Shown piece after piece: positions 44,383 to 55,234 of a stretch of 64,000 nt of DNA. The DNA is from Lonicera japonica (taxonomy: Eukaryota; Streptophyta; Magnoliopsida; Dipsacales; Caprifoliaceae). The notes under the pieces are model-generated. The model worked only from the letters and a program-made list of their open reading frames with translations. It was not told the origin of the DNA and did no database searches. Both the position numbers and the translations under genes were made by a program. Numbering within the stretch: the stretch's first letter is position 1; the number at the start of each line of letters is the position of its first letter. Location: assembly GCA_021464415.1 (NCBI GenBank), contig JAKCWG010000778.1, positions 62,001 to 126,000 on the forward strand. The letters run 5' to 3'.

Positions 44383-46303
44383 TGACGCACCCGAAATACT
44401 TCCGCGCTTAGGAACCCAAGTGTAGGTCGTCAAGTTATAATACTTGGTAAGTCCAAGTGTCGAACCACAAGGATAGTCGGAAAGACGATGTGGTGATTAC
44501 GAGTCCAAGGTTTTGTTCAAGAGAATTTGATTGGTTGATTTTAGTTGTTGATTTTAAGTCTTGCAATAAAAATTAAAGTGATGTATCAATTGATAAGAAA
44601 AGGCTAAGGCGTTATAGAATTCATTTGCTTCGCAATGTTATGTAAAATAAATCTCATTCAAAATTCTCAATGCAATTCCTAAGTGTTGAGTACCTTACAC
44701 TTTTCTAAGCAAAAGGGTGTGAAGCAAGAGCAACCCATTCCCATATAAATGCCATATAAAGAAAGAGTGTAAGTAAAACTCAACACAAATGTATCTCTGA
44801 TTTTTATCTTGTAACAAAGGGTGTGAAGCAAGAGCAACCCATTCCCATATAATGTCCAACAAAGATGCAAACTTGAGATACACCAAAAGAAAAGGCATAA
44901 AATTAAACTAGGCATTGAGAATTCATTGTTAGTTTCCCCTAGGCAATTGACTTGATTATGAAAATGGCCAACTAAAGAGTTTAGCTCAATAAATCATAAC
45001 ATTTCATTTGTCTAAGATTGGGAGGTCTAGGTGGAGATTAAATCATCCGATTTAGACACATTTGATAAATACAAATTGAATCCTTAAGGTGATTAGTGTA
45101 GTTGATAATGGCATAAACTTAAGAGATCCTCCTTGGCAACACTCTAACTAAGAAAATATTGAGTCTCAAAATCACATAAAGTGTAGAAAGCACTCAACAT
45201 ATCATTAGAGCATTCAAGGATTGGAATCTCAAATTTATGGTATTTCCATGAATATTCAAAGACTAAACATGCTTGGCAATGTAAAGTATCTCAATCATAG
45301 AAGGAATGGACATAGGCTAATAAGAAATACACAAGTGCATCATCTCCTCATTAATGCTTGAGATCTATGTATACAAGGCATACAAAGTCAAATCACCTTA
45401 TGAGGATTATCTTACTAGCTTATGAATGGTTGATTGAATGGAGAAGATGAAGGATTCAACAAGTATTTAACAATACTAACAATGGAATGAGAAACAAACT
45501 TACATAATTAATGCAAAGCAAACTTCATCTTCTAGCCTTAGCAATGAAACTACTCCATGATAGTTGTAAGAACAAAAACCATTAAAGGGATTTCCATTTC
45601 TCTCAAGAGTTTCTCTCTCTAGATTTCTTACAAGTGATGGATCCTAAACAAAGTGCAGGAAAATAATACTTATGCTACTTGAATCTAGATCTAGAAAATT
45701 ACATATCCTTACATGAGGGACAAAGAGCAATTAAATAATGGGAGAGCAATGCCCAAAAATGGGTATTCTAGTACACTTTTCTAAAGATCCAAAGGAAAGA
45801 CACCTGATCCTATCTAGAAATAGAAAGTCCAGCCTTTATTGGTGAGTTTCCATGCATCAAAAGGGGAGAAAAGCTGCTTTTGGGGGCTGTGCTGTGCATT
45901 CTGGGAGGTCTCTGATCGATCAGAGGCTCCTCTGATCGATCAGAGAGGAGATTTTGGCTTGTAAGGTGGGCTCTGATCGATCAGAGAACCCTCTGATCGA
46001 TCAGAGGGCATGTTTTGCATTAAAAGGTGGCCTCTGATCGATCAGAGGACACTTCGGGAGACTTTTTTTCTTCTCTTTTGGCTTCTATCTCTCTTGTACA
46101 CTTCCCAAAGCTCCCCAACTTGCTTCCAAAACCTATGGGCACAATCAAGACACTAGAAAAGGCCACTTTGAGCCATGTTAAAGCAATTCTTGATATTTTG
46201 AGTGTGTGTGCAAAAGTGGGTTAATTTAATTAAACTAGGCTAAGATAAACGCGATAATAACAATCAAAATGGCGTTATCGACTACAAAATTATGCGTTTA
46301 TCA
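44383..46303 (-). repeat. Element 1, 5' LTR
   Basis: 1921 bp, the same length as 33645-35565 and near-identical to it. It drives transcription of the element on the minus strand. Confidence 0.95.
45910..46047. repeat. Palindrome array in element 1 5' LTR
   Basis: The same five CTCTGATCGATCAGAG copies start at 45910, 45930, 45971, 45991 and 46032, with the same 20/41/20/41 spacing as in the 3' LTR. Confidence 0.95.
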
Positions 46304-46308
46304 AATAC

Positions 46309-47429
46309 CTAATACGAAATTGAAGGAAAGCAACCCGCAAATAGAGCTACAATCCAAACTTAAGCTACTAATTGACATAGAGAATATGTGATGTCAGTCC
46401 AAACTTAAAAATTGGATACAATCCACACAATTCCCCCAATTTTGACCAAATCAGAGAATGCTACCATGACAATCTAAAATAGGGACCCTAGCATAATGTA
46501 ATTAATATAATCTGAAAAAATTGAGATCCAAATGTGAGCTTACAAATCCTAAAATATTAGGAGGACGAAATTAGAGCTTAAATATATACGAAATAAAACC
46601 TTCAACAACGATGATCGAGAATAAATGGTGAAACTTATGAAATCAATCATTCAATGGAGATGAGAATGCAAAATCAAAGCTTCAACAGTGGTAGGAATAC
46701 AAAATCAAACCTTTCGAGGTAATTTAACGAAATAAAAAACCTCCCCAGTCGAATGAAAACCTATCCTTCAATGATGAAAGATAATTATATGTTCAATGCC
46801 ATAATTGTGTTTGAGCTAATTTCCATTTTTTAAAGAGCGGGTTTAGAATTTGAAATATGATAAAACCTGATATTTCCAATAAAAAAAAGAAAATTGTCGA
46901 GAAAAGGAAAATAAATTTTTTGGTCAAAGATGGGTCGTTTAGAGTAAATTGATTCAATTCTAGGAGTGACTAAAACCCAATCCTGGGTAAAATCAAAGAC
47001 CGATATCTGGCTTGCTAGAAGTCCGAACTAGATCAAAATTGTGTAAGTGAGCCATTTTCACCATATGTTTGTCCCATTTTTCTGTTTTCGACCATTTATC
47101 AACTTACATATTTTATGCAATTTCTTATGCCCCCAACGAATTTTTTTTATGGTTATTAAAATTATTTGCAGTAATGGGCCACAAGAACAGGCCAAAGGGT
47201 GCATACGGAGATTGCAATTTTCACATTATACCACTTGTACAAATACACTTTTAGGTCTTAGCTGCCTCTTAGATGACTTCCTTTTTAATATAACTGCCGG
47301 GGCCAACTAAAACATTTACTTAGAGACATATTGTATTCATTTTTTTTGATGTTTTAGTGAATTCAATTTTAAGTGATTTCCCAAAAAAATTTCTAAAAAA
47401 AACTAACAGAAAAATGGAGGGCATTTCAA
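46309..47429. other. Intergenic DNA right of element 1, nothing supported
   Basis: AT-rich. I looked here for 5' exons of the gene remnant at 32986-33533 and found none that I can support. Confidence 0.4.
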
Positions 47430-47710
47430 TAAATCAATCATTCCCTTTTCAAATTTTCTTCATATTCCTATCTTATATCTCTCTTATACAATGCTTTTAT
47501 AAAAGCCTTCTCCTTGTAATGTTGAACATAACTATTAATATAATATTTTATTATGAAATTCTATATGGTATCAGAGCAATGTTAAATCTTCTACTCCTAA
47601 AGTCTTGATATAATTCCGCTGTTGCCGGTGGGCAATGTATGGTGTTGGTCATCGAACCATCATTGAACCACTTATGTTGTAACAATCACCTTCTCATCAC
47701 TGACATCGAC

Positions 47711-47760
<50 letters not shown>

Positions 47761-48549
47761 CTCAATCTGCTTCCTTTACCACCTGGCCTCTCATCGTAGC
47801 TACTGCCATCTTGAATATTGTTTTACAATTGATGGATTCCACTACTGAACTCGAAGTTCTCTAATCTGACTCCATCAAAAGGAAAAGGAAACCCTAGATG
47901 TGCCGTGCACCATGAAATCCTTGCACCATAAACCTTGAACTTCCACCACGTAATCCTGCCTTTCACTATGAAGCAAAGATATCCTTACAATCAAGAGCAT
48001 GTGAATCCCTAGCAAAAGTGGTTCATTCTTAACTCTCTGACGAGCGTGTATTTAGGCGGGCTTGCGATTATTTTGGTTTAATGAAAGAATCTATCAAAAT
48101 CGAAATTGAACACGATGTTTTTCCAAGCTCTTCCAAAGAATGAGGTTTCTTTGAAAGATGGAGAGATTTGAGTTTGTGAAAAAACTTAAACTTGCATGAA
48201 GCCCGACAACACAAACATGATTTAATGTCCGACTCTAGTTGGCGAGGCTCATTGTTTAACGTGTGTCCTCTCGACCACTTTCAATACGATTTCCAAACAC
48301 AAGTTGGCCTCCATTTGCTACCTTGAGTTTGAGGGGGGATGTTAGAATATAATTGTTAACATATATAATTGATATCCCATTCTCTACGCGTTCCTAATTT
48401 TCTCTACAATCCTTATTTGTCTATTTTACATTATTAGATTGTTCTTACCTTATTTTTCTCTTATGCAATGCCTATATTTATATAAACTCCTTCTCATTGT
48501 AATGTCGATACATAACAATCAATATAATATATTATTATGAAATTCTACA
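47430..48549 (+). mobile_element. Small gene-less Copia-type LTR element (TRIM-like), 5' LTR truncated
   Basis: A primer site TGGTATCAGAGC (47566-47577), complementary to initiator tRNA-Met, directly follows a sequence ending 'tattatgaaattctata'. A G-rich polypurine tract (48331-48339) precedes TGTTAGAATATAATTG, the start of a 210-bp 3' LTR (48340-48549) that ends 'tattatgaaattctaca'. The two LTR ends match over about 110 bp with substitutions; the left part of the 5' LTR cannot be aligned, so its start (about 47430) is approximate. The internal region of about 760 bp has no gag or pol and contains an (ATT)n microsatellite (47712-47760). Confidence 0.75.
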
Positions 48550-49099
48550 AAATTTAGCAGTGTTTTAATAATTATTTTTTTCAACATATTTTTCAAATAG
48601 ATGCATAAAATTACCGAGAAATTATTCTCAAATACATCCTTGGGGAAATAAACTAACACAATTATGTCAAATAACATAACAATATTTGAAGTTTATAGAT
48701 AAATTCGAGTATATGACTCCGGCAACATCTTCCGGTCACTTGATATATCCAATTCAAATAGTGAAGGCATAATTTTCAATTTTCAAAGAGAAACAAATAA
48801 TTTTACTATTGAATGTATCGTTATTCATGTTTTCCTACTCCACTTCCACTACTCAACTTCTATTCATTACAAATACTAATACTAATAATAATAATAATAA
48901 TAAAAAACCTTAATTAATTTTGAATCAAAATTTATTTTTCGATTACTTTTCATTTAATGCAAGAGTTAATTTATATCGCTAATAATAATAAAAAAATTTG
49001 ATCAAATGTTACTCATTTAATAATTACCTTTTGAGAATCCTGATAGAGATTAATAAATCAAAACTTAGCTGGCTTTAATAATTTTAATGATATTTTTGA
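48550..49099. other. Intergenic DNA, nothing supported
   Basis: AT-rich with short AAT microsatellite runs near 48880. No gene. Confidence 0.4.
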
Positions 49100-49637
49100 T
49101 AATAACTCTCTTAGCGGTTGAAATATTTCTATTATTATAAACTTATCTTCCACCAATATTTTATCTTACAAATTATAATTTTTGTTTATCTAAAACTACA
49201 CATTCAAACCTATAACAATCCCAATAAATTGTTCTATTATTATAAATTTAGCCTCCACCAATATTTTGTATAGTAAATTAGAAGTTTTTGAATATAATGA
49301 TACTCATTCAATAAGAGAATGAAAAATACGTGATAAATTTATAACTTGATTGGCATTTTTCATCATCACAGTATTTCTCTTCTATTTTTTCGATTCTCGG
49401 AAATTCCCATCAATTATTCTATTCTCGTCTACTTAGTAAATATTTTAGAAATATTGAATATTTTAATAGAATTAGAAAAAAGTAGTTCTCAGCTTAAATC
49501 TAAATGCGGCTTGTATCAGCTTTGATAATTTTATTTACTACTATCTTACTGGTCGAAATTAGTATTGTAAATTTAGCTTCCACCAATATTTCATCTAACA
49601 AATTAGAATATTTCTATAAAAATAATATCAAACTATG
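49100..49637 (+). repeat. Three tandem partial copies of the dispersed repeat, split by element 2
   Basis: The phrase 'aaatttagcttccaccaatatttt' recurs near 49140, 49240 and 49570. It belongs to the repeat family of 28290-29100. The last copy is interrupted by element 2 and continues at 56919-57090 with 'tacttaagaaaatatacatg' and 'gtcatgcaaatatgcc', the same order as in the intact copies. Confidence 0.6.
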
Positions 49638-51346
49638 TGATTAACGCATAATATTGTCATGTCTAAGCTCTTTCCCGGAGTCGCATGACGCGTTTGTTGC
49701 TTTAATTCTGCCTGATTATCCACTTATCTCGAGATTAGTGCCTTAGCGAGTGTTGTATCTAACATGGCCCATGTTGGTGTATATTTTGTAGTATTCCATG
49801 TTTTTGTAGGATTGGAATACAATGGCATTGCATAGATTGATCAAGAGTAAGCTTGGAGGCTTGCAAAGTGCTGAGTGAAAAAATTCCAGAACCATGATCG
49901 ATCATGGGCATAACCATGATCGATCATAGGCATGTCCATGATCGATCATGGGCATAACCATGATTGATCATGGAACCATTTTTTCTGGCAGAACACTTTC
50001 ATGATCGATCATGGGCATAACCATGATCGATCATGGCCTGGCGAGTACACCTACTACCTGCTCCTTCCAGCCTGTTTTGAGGGATTATTGTCTCTAGATA
50101 TTTTCCCTTGTTTATTTTTTTATTTCTTAGACTTTTGTGGCTAGTTTTAGGCCAAGGAGAGGGGGATCATTAGAGATTATCTAATTTTTTTACAGTTACA
50201 AGTTCTAAAGAGAAGGGAGAGCTCTTTGAGTATTGTTCTTCATTTTCCTTTGTAAGTGTTTAATTTGTAAGAATGGTTTCCTCTTCTATAATATTTGTTC
50301 TTTCATTTATTATGGAGTAGTCTATTACTAAGGTTACGGAGGTGAATCGCGATATAATTTTCGGTGATTAATGGCTCAATCCATGTTTAAAGTTTGATAA
50401 ATGTTTGTGAATCCTTTTCTTCATCATATCTTCCATTATTTCAAGCTTTCTAGGTATTTTCGTATTAAGTTAAGACTTTATATGCCTTGTATTTAGTTCT
50501 TGGCTGTTAATGAACATAAAACATATTTATATGGTTCTAGAAAGCTTGTAGTCTTTTTCCCCCATTCATGGAGTTTTTGTCCTTTTTGTAGAGATTATAA
50601 ATAGTTCATAAAACTCCATAGATGGATTATAAATTTGTTTAGCTTATCTTTGATTCATTTATTGATATATTGAGTGCTTCTTACACTTTATGTGATACTT
50701 AGACTCTTTATTTTCTACCATAAGTGATAAATGATGAGATGACAAATTTATCCCATAAACTTCATTCCGTTTCATTGTTAGGATTCACTTTCTAATTTTC
50801 ATTCTTTAAACCATGAGATTACATACACTTGCTTTATGTTAAATCTTTTAATGATGAGTTTGTCATATCTATCTCGGATTAGCTTCATCGGGAATGGGTT
50901 GGCTTGCTTCACACCCGTAGCTAAGAGGTAGGAATGATAACCCCGTCTTTGGTGGAATGTTGTTTGTCTCTTTCTCGATATAGCTTTAACTCGGGAATGA
51001 GTCACCTAGCGTCGCACCCTTTGCTATTGAGAGATACACCAACATTCCCCATATTTCAAGAAATCTTGTGTTGTAATCTTTGTATGAGCTAGTGATCACC
51101 GTCTCTTAAATCGTAACTAACCTCCACCTACCTTAGTGCTTTCTTATTAATTTTCACAACTGTTTTACATTTCCGTTGTTCTACAACCATTTCAACTTAC
51201 AAGAATCAGTAATCACTTTAATCCGTAATCCATTCCATTCCTTTTCACTTATCCCTGTGGTTCGACACTCGGACTTCCGAGACTATATTACAACTTGACG
51301 TGCCTGCACTTGGGCTATATCAAAGTGCGTTATTCAAGCGGCGTCA
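49638..51346 (+). repeat. Element 2, 5' LTR
   Basis: 1709 bp. It differs from the 3' LTR by scattered substitutions and one extra 22-bp palindrome unit. Confidence 0.95.
49892..50036. repeat. Palindrome array in element 2 5' LTR
   Basis: Six copies of CCATGATCGATCATGG, some with one mismatch, start at 49892, 49914, 49936, 49958, 49999 and 50021. Spacings are 22, 22, 22, 41, 22. The array lies 254-398 bp from the LTR start. Confidence 0.95.
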
Positions 51347-51352
51347 AGTTTT

Positions 51353-51370
51353 TGGTGTCGTTGCCGGGGA
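51353..51370 (+). promoter_or_regulatory. Element 2 primer binding site (tRNA-Asp type)
   Basis: TGGTGTCGTTGCCGGGGA lies six bases after the LTR, the same spacing as in element 1. It differs from the tRNA-Asp complement, as I remember it, at two positions near the start. Confidence 0.8.
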
Positions 51371-51512
51371 CTAAGGCAAAAGGCGGATTCTGGGTTTTGT
51401 ATAAAACCATTCTCTGTGAGTATCTCTCCATTTAATTAATTTATTTTTCTCCCTTATTTTTGTTTAATTTTGTAGATTTTCCAAGGAGCTATTCGAATTG
51501 TTTTCCAAGCCC

Positions 51513-53216
51513 ATGCAAGGGCAGCTGTTCGTGGACATTCGAATAAGCCCTCCTCAGTCGCCAAGAATATGCCATCTTCCTTCGCCAAGAATGGCAAATC
51601 AAGGAAGGGCTGCGGATCACGAGAGTGATAATGAAGGGGAAGGTGCCAACAATGTTCCTCCCGTTAGGACCATGAGGGACTATCTCCAACCGCCTCGGAC
51701 AACTTCGAACTCATGCATCGTACTTCTTGCCGGCCAAGCCGGTGCGTTCTCGTTCAAACCGGGTATGCTTCAACATATCCCTTCCTTTCATGGTATGGAG
51801 TCGAAAAACCCATACTTGCATTTGAAAGACTTTGAAAAAGTCTGCTCCACATTTCGTGAGGCAAATATTAACGAGGATGTCATGCGTTTAAAACTCTTCC
51901 CTTTCTCCCTTAAAGATAAAGGAAAAATTTGGCTAAATACTCAAAGACCGCAATCAATTCGGTCTTGGCAAGAGCTTCAAGCGGAGTTTCTAAAAAAATT
52001 CTTTCCCGTCCATCGGACCAACGCTTTGAAAAGGGCGATATCCAATTTTTCGCCAAAAGAAAATGAAAGTTTTTATAAGTGTTGGGAAAGATACAAGGAA
52101 CTTTTAAACGCATGCCCTCACCATGGTCACGAAACATGGAGCCTCGTAAGTTACTTCTATGAATCCCTTACTCCCGAGATGCGTACATTTATAGAGACCA
52201 TGTGCAATGGTCAATTTTTGAGTAAGAATCCTGATGAGGCCTTGTTGTATTTTGATGAATTAGCGGAGGGTGCCCAAAATTGGAACACTTATACAGAAGA
52301 GCCTAGGGCCAAACCTCAAGAAAAGGGTGGGTTGTACCAAATATCCAATGACAATGACATGGGAGTGAGGTTGTTCCAATTGACTAAGAAGGTAGAGGCC
52401 TTAGAGTCAAGTAAGCATAGAGAGGTTAACGTGGTGTCGTCGAGTCAATTATGTGTCATTTGTGAAAATACGAGACACACCACCGAGGATTGTCCCACCA
52501 TTCCCGCATTTCGGGAAGTCCTCAAAAACCCTTCCCAAGTCAATGCCATGAACCAATACAACCCAAACCAAAACGACCCTTATTCTCAAAAGTACAACGA
52601 GGGATGGAAGAATCACCCTAATTTCAGTTGGGGTGGTAATCAAAGTCAGAACCAGAACCAATACCATCAAAACCAAAGACAACAACAACCTCAAAACTCT
52701 TTTGCTCCACTACAAAGTCAAAATCCAAACCAAAACTTAGAAACTTTGTTAAGAACTTTTGTGGATAAGACGGATCGAGATGTGAGTGATTTGAAAACCC
52801 AAATGTCTAAGCTCACCACTGCCCTAGCAACCCAAGAGAAGGGAAAATTCCCGTCTCAGCCTTTAGTTAATCCTAGAGCCCAAGCTTTGGTTATAAAGGG
52901 AGGAGAGCCTAGTAGTAAAATGGAAGAACTTAAATCCATCACTACCCTTCGAAATGGAAAAGCTGTAGACAAGACTATTGTTCCTAAAATCCCCAAGGTG
53001 GCGGACATAGTTGAATCTACCAAAGTTGAGGAGTCGGAGGTTGAGAAGGTTGTGAGAAAAGAGAAGGAGAGAGAGGAAGATAAACAAGGAAAGGAGGATC
53101 TTGAGAAAATCAAGAACGGAATCAAGGTCCCTTTCCCGGAGAGATTGAACCAACCATCCAAATCTAATACCGAGATTTTGGATGTGTTTCGACAAGTGAA
53201 AATCAACATTCCGTAG
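51513..53216 (+). CDS. Element 2 gag, ended by a premature stop
   Basis: Frame from the first ATG at 51513 to TAG at 53214-53216, about 567 residues. The capsid core is at about residues 75-275 (HIPSFHGMESKNPYLHL, ESFYKCWERYKELL). A CCHC knuckle CVICENTRHTTEDC lacks the usual Gly before His. An Asn/Gln-rich stretch (about 370-415) and a charged Lys/Glu tail follow. In element 1 the frame continues where this copy has TAG (a Leu codon there), so the stop is a point mutation; the protease frame follows in the same phase. Compared with element 1, gag itself is uninterrupted here. Confidence 0.9.
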   Translation: MQGQLFVDIRISPPQSPRICHLPSPRMANQGRAADHESDNEGEGANNVPPVRTMRDYLQPPRTTSNSCIVLLAGQAGAFSFKPGMLQHIPSFHGMESKNPYLHLKDFEKVCSTFREANINEDVMRLKLFPFSLKDKGKIWLNTQRPQSIRSWQELQAEFLKKFFPVHRTNALKRAISNFSPKENESFYKCWERYKELLNACPHHGHETWSLVSYFYESLTPEMRTFIETMCNGQFLSKNPDEALLYFDELAEGAQNWNTYTEEPRAKPQEKGGLYQISNDNDMGVRLFQLTKKVEALESSKHREVNVVSSSQLCVICENTRHTTEDCPTIPAFREVLKNPSQVNAMNQYNPNQNDPYSQKYNEGWKNHPNFSWGGNQSQNQNQYHQNQRQQQPQNSFAPLQSQNPNQNLETLLRTFVDKTDRDVSDLKTQMSKLTTALATQEKGKFPSQPLVNPRAQALVIKGGEPSSKMEELKSITTLRNGKAVDKTIVPKIPKVADIVESTKVEESEVEKVVRKEKEREEDKQGKEDLEKIKNGIKVPFPERLNQPSKSNTEILDVFRQVKINIP

Positions 53217-54233
53217 CTTGACGCGGTCAAGCAAATACCTTCGTATGCTAAGTTCCTCAAAGACTTATGTACTACCAAACGAAGGTTGAATGTCAAGAAA
53301 AAGGCCTTTATGGCGGAGCAAGTGAGCTCCATCATGCAAGGCACGAGAGCCCCCAAGTTCAAAGACCCCGGTTGTCCCACAATTTCCTGTGTCATAGGAA
53401 ATTGCAGGATAAAAAACGCATTGCTAGATTTGGGAGCAAGCGTGAATGTTCTCCCATATTCTGTATATCAACAATTGGGGCTGGGAGAGTTGAAACCTAT
53501 GAAGGTTACAATTCAATTAGCGGACCGATCCGCTAAAATCCCAAGAGGGGTGGTCGAGGATGTACTTGTCCAAATTGACAAGTTTTATTTTCTGGTTGAT
53601 TTCATCATCCTCGACATGCAACCCGTGTCGAATCCCGCTAACGAGATTCCGGTCATCCTTGGCCGACCATTTCTTGCGACGTCTAATGCCATTATCAATT
53701 GCAAGAATGGAATCGTTAAGTTAGCTTTTGGTAACATGACTCTAGACCTTAACGTGTTCTCTTTAAATAATCAAAAAGATGATTGTGATGAAGAAAGTGA
53801 ACACGTCAACATGATAGAATCTTTGGTCCAAGACGACTTTGTTGCCACTTTAGAATCGGATTCTACGGAAGGTTTTCTAACCACTTCCGAGGAACCCGAG
53901 GAATGTATGCAAGTGTTTTCTTTGTTGGATAAACATGTTAATTCATCCGACGATCAAGAAGAAAACACACCCACGTCCACCAAGAAGCTTGAAGGAAAAA
54001 TCGAGCTAAAGCCATTACCGAGCAATTCAAAGCATGCCTTCTTAGGAACTTTTCAAGCTTGTTATCTAAATGGATTTAGAAAAGCCAAAGTGGATTCCTC
54101 CACTTTTCACCAATCTCTTCACATTGAGGACAATGTCTTCTTCAAGTTGGGGGGTATGCGTATTCCAACACGCTTTTCATTTTTTGTTTGGTTGGCTTTT
54201 CTATTTATGCTTGTAAAAATTCCATGGGATTAG
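53217..54233 (+). pseudogene. Element 2 protease, severed from gag and pol
   Basis: It continues in the gag frame after the stop at 53216. The first in-frame ATG is 53286. The aspartic protease core is clear (ALLDLGASVNVLPYSVYQQL, then EIPVILGRPFLATSNAI). From about 54060 the sequence no longer follows the element 1 protease-RT linker but enters the 'cattgaggacaatg..aagttgggggg' motif of the 3' non-coding region, so the last 50-60 codons are junction sequence. RT and everything after it are absent. Confidence 0.88.
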
Positions 54234-55234
54234 AACTTTTGTTCTAATTTTTTTTTTTGAAGTTTGAAAATTGATGAATGATTGAGTTTGTTCAAATGAA
54301 GACTATTGTTTCATTAGCTTTTGGCATGAATTCTTTGATTTAGATAGGAATTTGAATGATAATCTAAATTGCCTTGCTCCACTTAGTCTCATATCCCATT
54401 ATGTTCTCCTATTTCACATGTTAGATTGCTTCGGTTGTTTCTAATTCGATAATAACACTTAGATTTATTTTCATTGAGAGAAGAGAATTTTTTTTCAAAA
54501 AATGATGAAAGCTCTTTCGAAAAGATCCTCCAATGAGAGGACAAAAGCATAACACTTTGAAAACTTGGATGACTTTTATCATAATATGGACTTAAAGCTT
54601 CACTTGACTAAATCTTAAGTCTCTTTGTCTAATATTATGGATGGGTATAGGTTACCATATGGGAAAGGGTGAATAGCTTCCTTTGAGCTCCAATGAATGA
54701 GCAGTATTTTGAGAAAATTTCATAAGTGAGACCGCTGCCCCCCCATAGAGATGAAAACCACCCTGATCTAATTTAGCATAATTTCCAAGTAAAAGATAAA
54801 GAAAGTGCTTAGAATTGACAAATCTTTGAGCTTTTGTTTTTGAAAAAGTTTTATCTTCCTTCTCGAATGATTCTGACTCTTTGTGTTTATATTGAATTGT
54901 TTGAATCGAAGTCTAGTATAAGAGCATTGGAGAATATGGGATTGTGTTCTAAAGGAGATAGGCGAATTAGATGATCATTCAAAAATCCGTCATTCTGGAA
55001 AATTGATAGTAATGCCTCTTGCTTTGTAAATTGACACTTGAATCTTCATTCTCATCGTTCATCATGATCAAACTTCTGATGTTTGTAGGTATCATTTCTG
55101 AAAACCTTCACGAGATGCAACTCGTCTTCTTTGGGAACTTGGAAGTTAACAACTTTTTGTATAGCGTAGTGCTTTTGTAATTATTATATTTTTTGTCTAG
55201 CTAAGGGACTAGCAAGAGATAAGTTGAGGGGAGT
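54234..55234 (+). other. Element 2 conserved 3' non-coding region and polypurine tract
   Basis: No gene. It aligns in segments with the 3' non-coding region of element 1 (36700-35580, inverted). A polypurine stretch GTTGAGGGGAGT ends at 55234, next to the 3' LTR. Confidence 0.7.

Larger units (their letters stand above)
33645..46303 (-). mobile_element. Full-length Athila-like Ty3/gypsy LTR retrotransposon (element 1)
   Basis: The 12,659-bp element is flanked by the 5-bp duplication AATAC (33640-33644 and 46304-46308). Its two LTRs are both 1921 bp and agree almost everywhere I compared them; one difference is seen, in the sixth to eighth base (GACGCGCC against GACGCACC). Order on the minus strand: 5' LTR, tRNA-Asp primer site, gag-protease, RT-RNase H-integrase, a third ORF, polypurine tract, 3' LTR. 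This order and the tRNA-Asp primer are hallmarks of the Athila lineage. The polyprotein is interrupted (see its entries), so this copy is non-autonomous although it looks young. Confidence 0.96.

Noticed and set aside
47639..47848. 69-codon ORF with a run of Ile
   Set aside because: Generated by the (ATT)n microsatellite in the non-coding interior of the small Copia-type element.
49892..50036. Regularly spaced short repeats reminiscent of a CRISPR array
   Set aside because: Units are palindromes of 16 bp with 6-bp constant spacers inside an LTR of a plant retrotransposon; no variable spacers, no cas genes.
50799..51005. 68-codon minus-strand ORF repeated at 56372-56578
   Set aside because: Lies in the two LTRs of element 2, antisense to its transcription; repeated only because the LTRs are.
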